A stretch of 64,000 nucleotides of DNA, taken from positions 1-64,000 of the forward strand of contig NZ_JASKMT010000021.1 in the NCBI RefSeq assembly GCF_030124175.1. Reading direction: 5' to 3'. The translations under genes and the position numbers were made by a program. Numbering within the stretch: position 1 is the stretch's first letter; every line of letters begins with the position of its first letter. The notes beneath the pieces were generated by a model, which searched no databases, had not been told where the DNA came from, and saw nothing but the letters and a program-made list of their open reading frames with translations. The stretch is from Streptomyces sp. 549 (lineage in GTDB: Bacteria > Actinomycetota > Actinomycetes > Streptomycetales > Streptomycetaceae). Below, piece after piece: positions 58,054 through 64,000 of the stretch.

Positions 58054-58830
58054 ATGCTCAAAGACCTTCTGGCCCGCCTCACTCAACGCGCGCAAAGACT
58101 GCTGGGCGATGGCATCCGTGCTCCCGGCTCCGGCACCGGCTCCGGCTCCGGTGACTCGGGGCCGTCCACCCCGGAGAGTGTTCACGCGCCGGTCTTCGTC
58201 GCGGACTTCGCCTCGACCTCGCAGTGGGTGGCCGGACGCTCCTGGGCCTATCCGGGCGGAGGGCCGGTCAATCCCGACGACGACAAACTCGACTACCTGG
58301 TGGAGGACGCCTCCTACTCGCGCAGCGGCACCTTCCGTGCCACCCGCCGGTCTGACGGCCGGTGGAACGCGGGGCTGCTGACCACCGAGGGCAGCCGGGA
58401 GGGCTTCATGGCGCGGACCGGTGACGTGCTGGAGGCCAGGGTGCGGCTTCCCGAGCAGATCGGTGCCTGGCCGGCCATCTGGACGTGGCTCGACGGCGGG
58501 CAGGAGATCGACGTCTTCGAGTACCACACCGACAATCCCGACCTGCTGGAGCTGTCCAACCGGATCAGGGGCGGCCACCTGTACTACCGCGACCCGGCGA
58601 TCCGGCCCGGTGGGTGGGTGGACCTGCGGGTCGAGTTCGGCGCGTACTCGGTGGTCTGGTGGGTGAACGGCAAACGGGTGTTCGCCGACCGGCGCGGCGT
58701 GGGCCGGCGGTGGCGCGCCTATCTCATCGTCAACCTCTCGGTGTGCGCCGGCCGTTACCACCCGCCGCCTCCCCCGGAGGTCACGGAGATGTCCTTCGAG
58801 GTGGCGTACCTGCGCGTCCACCGACCGTAG
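58054..58830 (+). CDS. GH16-like beta-glucanase-fold protein without signal peptide
   Basis: 258 residues. The jelly-roll core shows the GH16 catalytic pattern ExDxxE as EIDVFE (Glu151, Asp153, Glu156) in GAWPAIWTWLDGGQEIDVFEYH, with SYSRSGTFRATRR and GGWVDLRVEFGAYSVVWWVNG around it. The N-terminus (MLKDLLARLTQRAQRLLGDG) is an amphipathic basic helix with no hydrophobic core, so no Sec or Tat signal is seen; a GSGTGSGSG linker follows. GH16 enzymes cut beta-1,3/1,4-glucans outside the cell. An intracellular or non-classically released role is possible. AGGGAGGAG precedes the ATG. Confidence 0.8.
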   Translation: MLKDLLARLTQRAQRLLGDGIRAPGSGTGSGSGDSGPSTPESVHAPVFVADFASTSQWVAGRSWAYPGGGPVNPDDDKLDYLVEDASYSRSGTFRATRRSDGRWNAGLLTTEGSREGFMARTGDVLEARVRLPEQIGAWPAIWTWLDGGQEIDVFEYHTDNPDLLELSNRIRGGHLYYRDPAIRPGGWVDLRVEFGAYSVVWWVNGKRVFADRRGVGRRWRAYLIVNLSVCAGRYHPPPPPEVTEMSFEVAYLRVHRP

Positions 58831-58855
58831 CCCGCACGGCGAGCGTCGCGTCAGC

Positions 58856-58963
58856 CGGATCGCCGCCCGTGCGCATGTTGGCCAGGTCAAGGGGCTCGAC
58901 GCCGAGGGAGTCCAAGTTCTCGTGGGCCTGCTCGCGCAGGTCCTCGGGGCGCCGGACTGCGGG
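58856..58963 (-). pseudogene. Aldo/keto reductase gene fragment
   Basis: The minus-strand frame reads VRRPEDLREQAHENLDSLGV then EPLDLANMRTGGD, the segment of aldo/keto reductases just after the catalytic Lys region (DLxxxxxxxLxxLGxxxxDLxxxR). An in-frame stop lies immediately upstream, and nothing homologous follows. It is a 36-codon relic. Confidence 0.55.
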
Positions 58964-59123
58964 TCAGTTGCCCCTGCGCGTCTCGGGTCGCGCCTACCTG
59001 GTGGCGATGAACAGCGGCACGTAGCCGCCCTCAAGTGACGCGCAGTCGGCTGGGAAGTGAGCCACTACTTCGGGACCGAGCGCCCCGGCCGGCACAACGA
59101 GCGGCTGATCCGAATCGAACCGT

Positions 59124-59876
59124 TCAGGGTGTGCCGCGGCGGAACAGGACTGTCCAGAGGAAGGGCTCGCCGAAGAGTGCCGACCCGGGGCCCTCGTCCC
59201 GCATGGCACGCGACTCCACGACCGCCAGCGGGGAGAAGATCGAGCGCAGGGACTGATCGGTGTAGGCGAGGCCGCCTCCCAGGTGCAGCCGCCGGTAGAG
59301 GTCGGCATCCGGCACCTCCGACCCCATGCGTCCGGCCGCGAAACAGGTCATGGCGAAGTGGCCACCCGGAGTGAGGGCCCGGTCGAGCAGAGCCAGGTAG
59401 CTGACGCGGCGGTGCGGCGGCAGATGATGGAAACAACCGGAGTCGTAGACGAGGTCGAAGGCATCGCCCAGGACCTCGTCGGTCTGCGCGAACGCGTCTC
59501 CGTGCACGAAGCGGACCGAGGCGCCTGACGCGTCGGCCCGTTCCCGGGCCCAGGCGATCGCTTCGGAGGATAGGTCGATCGCGGTCACGTCCCAACCGCG
59601 GCTCGCGAGTTCGAGGGCGTTGCGTCCCGGGCCGCAGCCGAGGTCGAGGGCCCTGGTCCCGGTGATCGCCCCGCGGTCGAGGTGCGTCACCAGGTTCTCG
59701 TCGGGCTTCGCCACGAAGAACGGCACGGACCGGGAGCGGTCCTGGTAGAAGGTGTCCCACCATGCGGACCCTTCGTCGGCCCAGCGGTCCGCGCCCTGTG
59801 CGAACAAGCCGTCCAGCATGCGCAGTACGTCGTCCATCGACCGGATGTGCCGCGTCGGTGCGAGTTCCTGGTCCAT
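59124..59876 (-). CDS. Class I SAM-dependent methyltransferase
   Basis: 250 residues. Motif I is ALDLGCGPGRNALELASRGW, motif II VTAIDLSSEAI, motif III FDLVYDSGCFHHLPPH, and motif post-I VRFVHGDAF. The pattern DSGCFHHLPPHRR resembles thiol or tellurite-resistance (TehB-like) methyltransferases. The acceptor is not determined. The start is ATG 59876; an in-frame ORF to 60440 has no support. Confidence 0.9.
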   Translation of the reverse strand: MDQELAPTRHIRSMDDVLRMLDGLFAQGADRWADEGSAWWDTFYQDRSRSVPFFVAKPDENLVTHLDRGAITGTRALDLGCGPGRNALELASRGWDVTAIDLSSEAIAWARERADASGASVRFVHGDAFAQTDEVLGDAFDLVYDSGCFHHLPPHRRVSYLALLDRALTPGGHFAMTCFAAGRMGSEVPDADLYRRLHLGGGLAYTDQSLRSIFSPLAVVESRAMRDEGPGSALFGEPFLWTVLFRRGTP

Positions 59877-60103
59877 GCCCCGAGCGTAGGCGTGACCTGC
59901 GTATTCGGCCGCTGAACGGCGGTCGGGCCGGGGCGCCGGACGGGCGTGTGCGGCACGCTGGGCGCGGTTGCGGACTAGGGAGCCCGTGCCTGGGGTGAAG
60001 TCACGCCAGTGCAGCGGTTGTTGACGTTCTCGGGTGCTCTGAGCGGCGCGGCGAGAGCGGTTATCCGCCGCTGCCCGTCGACGGCACCGGTGTGCGTGGC
60101 GGG

Positions 60104-60727
60104 TCAGTTCTGAGCCGGGCGGACCGGCTGGCGGAGAATGGTGCGCAACCGGCGCGGGTCCGTCCTCCGGGCATCGGAGAGGTAGATCTCGTGATGGCGG
60201 CCGCGCGGCGCGAGCCTCTGCGCGGGCATGAACTCCTCGTGCATCCGTTTGATCGTCGGCCCCTCCTCGTCGTACGGCCCGACGTGGAGGATCTGCACAC
60301 ACCGTCCCTCGGTGTGGTCGTCGAAGCGCACCCGGTGGCCGGCGCTGAGCTTCTTCGTCCTCGCCACGCGCTCTCTCGCCTCTTCGACCGTGGCGGAGGT
60401 GACCCACTCCGGCTGGACGATCATGAGCGTCCACTTCCACTGGTCGTATCCCCGGGTCTCGAACACGCTCAGGTCGTCAGCGGACCACAGCCCCTCCAGC
60501 GGGCCGACGGTGTGTGTCCGCCCCTCCGTACTCTTGACGATCGCGCGTACGGCGTAGGCCGTCGTGTACAGCGCCTCGACCACTGCGCGGTAGTCGGCGG
60601 AGGTGTTGGGGTTGCCGTGGCCGTCCGCCATCAGGAAGCTCATGCGTGGCACGTCGACCAGGGCGAACCGGTCGTGCCCTGCCGAGTACAGGTCTCGCCG
60701 TTCCTTCTTGACGTCGTAGTTCTGCAC
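60104..60727 (-). CDS. GyrI-like small-molecule-binding protein
   Basis: 207 residues from GTG 60727 with AGGAAGAGGATC upstream. MQNYDVKKERRDLYSAGHD, VDVPRMSFLMADGHGNPNTS, VGPLEGLWSADD and ILHVGPYDEEGPTIKRMHEEF are the GyrI-like/SOUL-related pattern seen in stand-alone ligand-binding domains. A Glu in the VGPYDEEGP loop usually lines the pocket. It carries no DNA-binding domain. Some relatives hydrolyse toxic lactones, so a detoxifying function is possible. Confidence 0.88.
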   Translation of the reverse strand: MQNYDVKKERRDLYSAGHDRFALVDVPRMSFLMADGHGNPNTSADYRAVVEALYTTAYAVRAIVKSTEGRTHTVGPLEGLWSADDLSVFETRGYDQWKWTLMIVQPEWVTSATVEEARERVARTKKLSAGHRVRFDDHTEGRCVQILHVGPYDEEGPTIKRMHEEFMPAQRLAPRGRHHEIYLSDARRTDPRRLRTILRQPVRPAQN

Positions 60728-61125
60728 ACGATCCTCTTCCTCGTCGGTCCGGGCTGCTCTCGGCGGTCCGGGCGGCTGGCGGGAGGCTGGGAAGCCTACC
60801 GGCGGGGTCGGACAGGACGGCGTGCCGAGGCCGGGTGTCGGCAGACGTTCGCCGGTGGACCGGCGCCGGGGCGAGAGCCCGCGACGACAGGCGCAGAAGT
60901 GGTGAGGCGGAGAGGCTCGGAGTCGGCCGGGTGACCCCGCCCGGTAGGCGGGTCGCGCGGCCCGCCTGCCGGTTTTCCATCGCGGCGCCCCGCCGGAGCG
61001 TGCGTGATCCGGTGGGAATCGGCCGCTTCCGGCTGGGCAGGAGCCGCAGGAGCAGTGAACGTGCCCGAGCGTGGAAACGCGAGAGCGGGAACCCGAGAGG
61101 GAGAACCCACGGACGAAGGAGCGCC
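60728..61125. other. Gene-free divergent promoter region
   Basis: About 400 bp between the divergent GyrI-like and DUF5709 genes. It must contain both promoters. No clear hexamers or hairpins were picked out. Confidence 0.4.
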
Positions 61126-61614
61126 ATGAGTGACAGCGAGATGGCAGACGACGTCTACCAGCCGACGGGCGGCAACGAGGAGCAGGAGGACGCGGCGCCC
61201 CTGGACCTCCAGAACGCCGTCTCCGAGCGCACGTACGACGATGTCCTGGACGAGGGCTACTCCCCGCCGGAGAAGCCGCTGGGGGTCACCAAGCACGGCA
61301 CCACCGCGGCCGAGCAGCACGAGGGGGAGACGCTGGACCAGCGGCTCGCCCAGGAGGTGCCCGAGGCGGCCGAACCAGTGGGGGACGGCGTGGGTGACCT
61401 TCCCGGTGGGGAGGGCGAGCCGATCGACCGGGAGGTGGGGGACGCGCGTGCCGGACGTCTGACGGCGCCCGACCAGGGTGTGCACACCGACACCACCAAG
61501 GAACTGGTGGGGCACGACGAGGGCATCGACGCGGGCGCGGCGAGCGCTGAGGAGGCAGCGGTGCACGTCGTGGAGGAGGACTCGGCCGACGGCGAAGGCC
61601 ACGGGAGGCTCTGA
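61126..61614 (+). CDS. DUF5709 domain protein
   Basis: 162 residues, very acidic and low in hydrophobics: VYQPTGGNEEQEDAAPLDLQ, YDDVLDEGYSPPEKPLGVTK and EGETLDQRLAQEVPE are the recognisable DUF5709 blocks. The family is actinobacterial, likely disordered, and unassigned. GAAGGAGCGCC precedes ATG 61126. A role in stress or sporulation has been suggested by its company in other genomes but not shown here. Confidence 0.88.
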   Translation: MSDSEMADDVYQPTGGNEEQEDAAPLDLQNAVSERTYDDVLDEGYSPPEKPLGVTKHGTTAAEQHEGETLDQRLAQEVPEAAEPVGDGVGDLPGGEGEPIDREVGDARAGRLTAPDQGVHTDTTKELVGHDEGIDAGAASAEEAAVHVVEEDSADGEGHGRL

Positions 61615-61679
61615 GGAGGCCGGCCTGCCAGGCGGGCGAGTCGGGAGGCGCTGAGAGGTCACCAACCAGGGTGGGCCGT

Positions 61680-62396
61680 TCACCCGTCCGGCCCACCGCT
61701 GTGCACTCCGCCTCGGAGCACGGCACGGGGGTGTGCCCACGGCTGCCGGCGCCGGTGACCCGTGCGTGCGGGCTCAGTACGGGGCGTCCCGGTGCGGTGG
61801 TGGACCCTCCCATTCGCACGCAGCACCGTCGCGTCGTCCTGGAGTCGGCCTTCGTTGTGGTCGAGGATGGCGTGGATGAGCCGGAGCAGAGTCTCAGGTA
61901 CGGGCAGTCCGTCGGCGTGGTGGCGGATGAGGAACTCCAGGAAGCGGACGAGCCCGAACTCCGTCTCGCCCGGTCGGCGGGCCTCGGTGATGCCGTCGGT
62001 GTAGACGCGACCCGGTCGCCCGGCTCCAGCTGCTCGCGGCAGAGCGTGGAGGTGAGCCCCAGCGCGGTGCCCATCGGATGGGCGGGCGGCCCGTCGAGCC
62101 TGCTGGTCCAGCGCCCGCGCCGGATGACGACCGGGGCATGGTGGCCGCGGTTGACCCAGGAGAACACGCCGGTGCGGGTGTTCAGGCCGGCCGGCATGCC
62201 GGCCGCGTACTGCGCCTGGTGGAACTGCTCGATCAGTGAGGCTCCCTGCCTGCGGTGGTTGCGGCAGGCGCCGACCGCGAGGTTGGCGGTCAGACCGGCA
62301 GCCGAGTCGTGCCCCGTCGAAGATCGACAGATGCACCAGGTCGTCGGCAACGGCGTAGTCGTACGCGTCTCCGCTGATCTGGTAGGCGGGCTCCAT
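61680..62396 (-). pseudogene. PP2C (SpoIIE-type) phosphatase, truncated and twice frameshifted
   Basis: Begins in mid-domain as MEPAYQISGDAYDYAVADDL, then a shift near 62312 drops the GMG of FDGMGHD. The other frame reads HDSAAGLTANLAVGACRNHR, SWVNRGHHAPVVIRRGRW and AHPMGTALGLTSTLCREQLE. A 1-nt loss near 62005 returns to VYTDGITEARRPGETEFGLV and GRLQDDATVLRANGR. The GAF sensor half and part of the metal-binding domain are missing. It is adjacent to the MarR-GNAT operator. Confidence 0.85.
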
Positions 62397-62400
62397 GGAC

Positions 62401-62432
62401 CGTCATTCTCTGACTAGGGTCAGAGAATGACG
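62401..62432. promoter_or_regulatory. Operator-like inverted repeat over the MarR-GNAT start codon
   Basis: Perfect 14-bp arms (62401-62414, CGTCATTCTCTGAC, and 62419-62432) separated by TAGG. The ATG at 62427 lies inside the right arm. TAGGGT (62415-62420) is placed as a -10 box about 7 nt before the ATG, which suggests a leaderless transcript. Confidence 0.75.
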
Positions 62433-63335
62433 GAAGAAACGCAGATCGGCCGGGTGCGGAGCTTCAACCGCACAGTCACCGAGCGGGTGGGGGTGCTGCA
62501 CGACCGTTTCCTTGGGCTGGACCGCCCGGTCGGGGCCGCCCGCATGCTCTGGGAGATCGGCGAGCAGGGGCGCGACGTCCGGGAACTCCGCGAACGCCTC
62601 GGCCTGGACTCCGGCTACGTCAGTCGGCTGCTGCGTTCCCTGACGCGGGAGGGGCTGGTCACGGTGGAGCCGCAGGACCGGGACCGGCGGGTGCGTACCG
62701 TGCGCCTGACGCAGGCGGGCCGGACGGAACGGGCCGTGCTCGACGCACGCAGCGACGAACTCGCCGGTGCGCTGCTGGAACCGCTCAACGGCTCGCAGCG
62801 GGCACGCCTGGTGACCGCCATGGCGGAGGTGGAGCGCCTGCTGACCGCTGCGACGGTCACCCTCGAAGTCGTCGACCCGGCACACCCGGACGCCGAGCAC
62901 TGCCTGCGCTCCTACTTCGCCGAGCTGCACGAACGGCTCGACACCGGCTTCGACCCGGATCTCAGCCTGCTCCCCGACGCCGGCGAACTCCGCCCCCCTC
63001 ACGGGGTCTTCCTTCTCGCCCGCCTGCACGGCATCCCGGTCGGCTGCGCCGGTCTGAAGCTCCCCGCCGCCGCCCCGGCCGAGATCAAGCGCATGTGGGT
63101 CGCGCCGCAGGCCAGGAGGCTCGGCCTGGGCCGCAGGTTCCTGACCGAACTGGAGGCGCGGGCCGCCCGGCACGGGTCCCGCCTCCTGCGCCTGGACACC
63201 AACCAGTCGCTCAGCGCCGCAATCGCGCTCTACCACTCCTGCGGCTTCGACGAGGTCCCGGCCTTCAACGACGAGCCGTACGCCCACCACTGGTTCGAGA
63301 AGCACCTCGCACCGCCCCCCTCCGAGCGCGCATGA
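62427..63335 (+). CDS. MarR-GNAT fusion regulator/acetyltransferase
   Basis: 302 residues. The MarR winged helix covers about 1-145 (RMLWEIGEQGRDVRELRERLGLDSGYVSRLLRSLTREGLVTVEPQDRDRRVRTVRLT), then a GNAT domain covers about 150-300 (EIKRMWVAPQARRLGLGRRFLTELEARAA, RLDTNQSLSAAIALYHSCGFDEV). The acetyl-CoA motif is RRLGLGRR. Such fusions combine ligand-responsive repression with a possible acetylation of a small molecule. There is no ribosome site; translation is probably leaderless. The perfect operator at its start suggests tight self-repression. Confidence 0.93.
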   Translation: MTEETQIGRVRSFNRTVTERVGVLHDRFLGLDRPVGAARMLWEIGEQGRDVRELRERLGLDSGYVSRLLRSLTREGLVTVEPQDRDRRVRTVRLTQAGRTERAVLDARSDELAGALLEPLNGSQRARLVTAMAEVERLLTAATVTLEVVDPAHPDAEHCLRSYFAELHERLDTGFDPDLSLLPDAGELRPPHGVFLLARLHGIPVGCAGLKLPAAAPAEIKRMWVAPQARRLGLGRRFLTELEARAARHGSRLLRLDTNQSLSAAIALYHSCGFDEVPAFNDEPYAHHWFEKHLAPPPSERA

Positions 63336-63415
63336 CCGGTGCGCGTGCGGACGGCACGCCGCACCGGCTGCCCGCCGTCCGCCGGGGCGAGCCGCCTGGA
63401 CCCCGTCGTTCCCGT

Positions 63416-64000
63416 TCACCGCCGCGCGGCGGACCCGGGTTCCCGCCGCATGCGCTCGGAAGGGGGATCGATCCGTGCGCCGGGGGCGGGGGAGGAGCCG
63501 CCAGGAACCGACCTGGACTGCGCGGCGCGTACCAGGTCACCGAGGACGAGCTCCGCGTTGATCACGGTCCCGGCGCGGTATCCGCTGCTCGCGGCGTTGA
63601 TCACCTGTTCCGCGGGCCCGGTCGCGTTGCCGACGGCCCACACGCCCGGCACAGTCGTCCGACCCGTCGCGTCGACCGCCGGGTAGGGGCCGACGGGAGT
63701 GTCCGTGGTGTCCGCACCGAGAGCGCGCAGCAATCCGTCGCTCGCGACCGGCGTCCCGCCGGCGAACAACACCGGCCGTTCGAACACCGTGCCGTCCTCC
63801 AGTCGCAGCCCGGCGAGCCGGTCGTCGCGGATGTCCAGGGCCGCGACCCTGCCCGCCACCACGGTGACCCCGGCCGCGGCCGACTGGTCCCACTCGGCTT
63901 CGGACAGGTCCTCCACCGTGTGCAGGAACAGCGTCACGTCCTTCGACCACTGGGTGAGCAGCAGCGCCTGGTGCGCCCCCATCAGGGGTGAGGCGAGCAC
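63416..64000 (-). CDS. Thioredoxin-reductase-like FAD oxidoreductase (C-terminal part)
   Basis: 194 residues of an open frame running off the right edge; the 5' part, with the N-terminal FAD motif, lies beyond base 64000. Visible: QALLLTQWSKDVTLFLHTVE, VVAGRVAALDIRDDRLAGLRLEDG and the FAD motif VPGVWAVGNATGPAEQVINAASSGYRAG. This is the NAD(P)/FAD-dependent thioredoxin-reductase-like group common in actinobacteria and often lacking the CxxC. About 30 residues at the C-terminus (GARIDPPSERMRREPGSAA) are extra. Confidence 0.88.
   Translation of the reverse strand: MLASPLMGAHQALLLTQWSKDVTLFLHTVEDLSEAEWDQSAAAGVTVVAGRVAALDIRDDRLAGLRLEDGTVFERPVLFAGGTPVASDGLLRALGADTTDTPVGPYPAVDATGRTTVPGVWAVGNATGPAEQVINAASSGYRAGTVINAELVLGDLVRAAQSRSVPGGSSPAPGARIDPPSERMRREPGSAARR

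Overview
The window is very GC-rich DNA with strong third-position GC bias, GTG and TTG starts, WhiB, ANTAR, DUF5133, DUF5709 and DUF4184 genes, twin-arginine and long Sec signals, and a tap-tpg pair. Together these point to a Streptomyces (or very close relative) linear chromosome. The tap-tpg pair (53.8-56.6 kb), the many broken genes and the loosely organised accessory content suggest a chromosome arm. No telomere palindrome cluster is present in the window.

Layout. 0.2-9.4 kb: a CoA-disulfide-reductase-like flavoprotein, a VanZ-like protein, a dead streptogrisin-type protease, a secreted protein, a D,D-carboxypeptidase, a saccharopine-dehydrogenase-like enzyme followed by an alpha/beta hydrolase, a K+ channel and TspO. 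9.5-19.5 kb: aldehyde dehydrogenase, small actinobacterial proteins, a sulfite-oxidase-fold enzyme, a STAS protein and two GAF-ANTAR regulators, a CPBP membrane protease, a Tat-exported beta-carbonic anhydrase and a phosphopantetheinyl transferase. 19.5-22.9 kb: a tightly overlapping leftward operon of receiver-PP2C phosphatase, CHASE3 histidine kinase and stand-alone receiver. 23.3-33.8 kb: FAD monooxygenase, peptidoglycan-binding protein, cold-shock protein, HAD phosphatase, a giant CtpI-type P-ATPase, WhiB and DUF1360. 34.5-43.5 kb: PadR with a membrane partner, DUF4184, a PLP desulfhydrase-like enzyme, a carotenoid-desaturase-like flavoprotein, SRPBCC, SDR, GNAT and class IV aminotransferase.

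From 43.5 kb on, intact genes alternate with gene remnants: a LuxR/LAL regulator, a truncated GlxA-type regulator, an acyltransferase fragment, an epoxide hydrolase, an aldo/keto reductase piece and a PP2C phosphatase. Intact genes here include a CBM2-GH6 cellulase whose region carries CebR-type operators, an rsbQ-rsbP-rsbV-like partner-switching operon (50.2-52.7 kb), tap-tpg, a GH16-like protein and a MarR-GNAT fusion whose start codon lies inside a perfect operator-like inverted repeat. A thioredoxin-reductase-like gene runs off the right edge.

The recurring theme is stress signalling by partner switching: two STAS proteins, two intact PP2C phosphatases and one broken one, two GAF-ANTAR proteins, WhiB, and three sequences resembling sigma-B-family promoters. 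Promoter and operator calls are by eye; no alignment or database search was possible.
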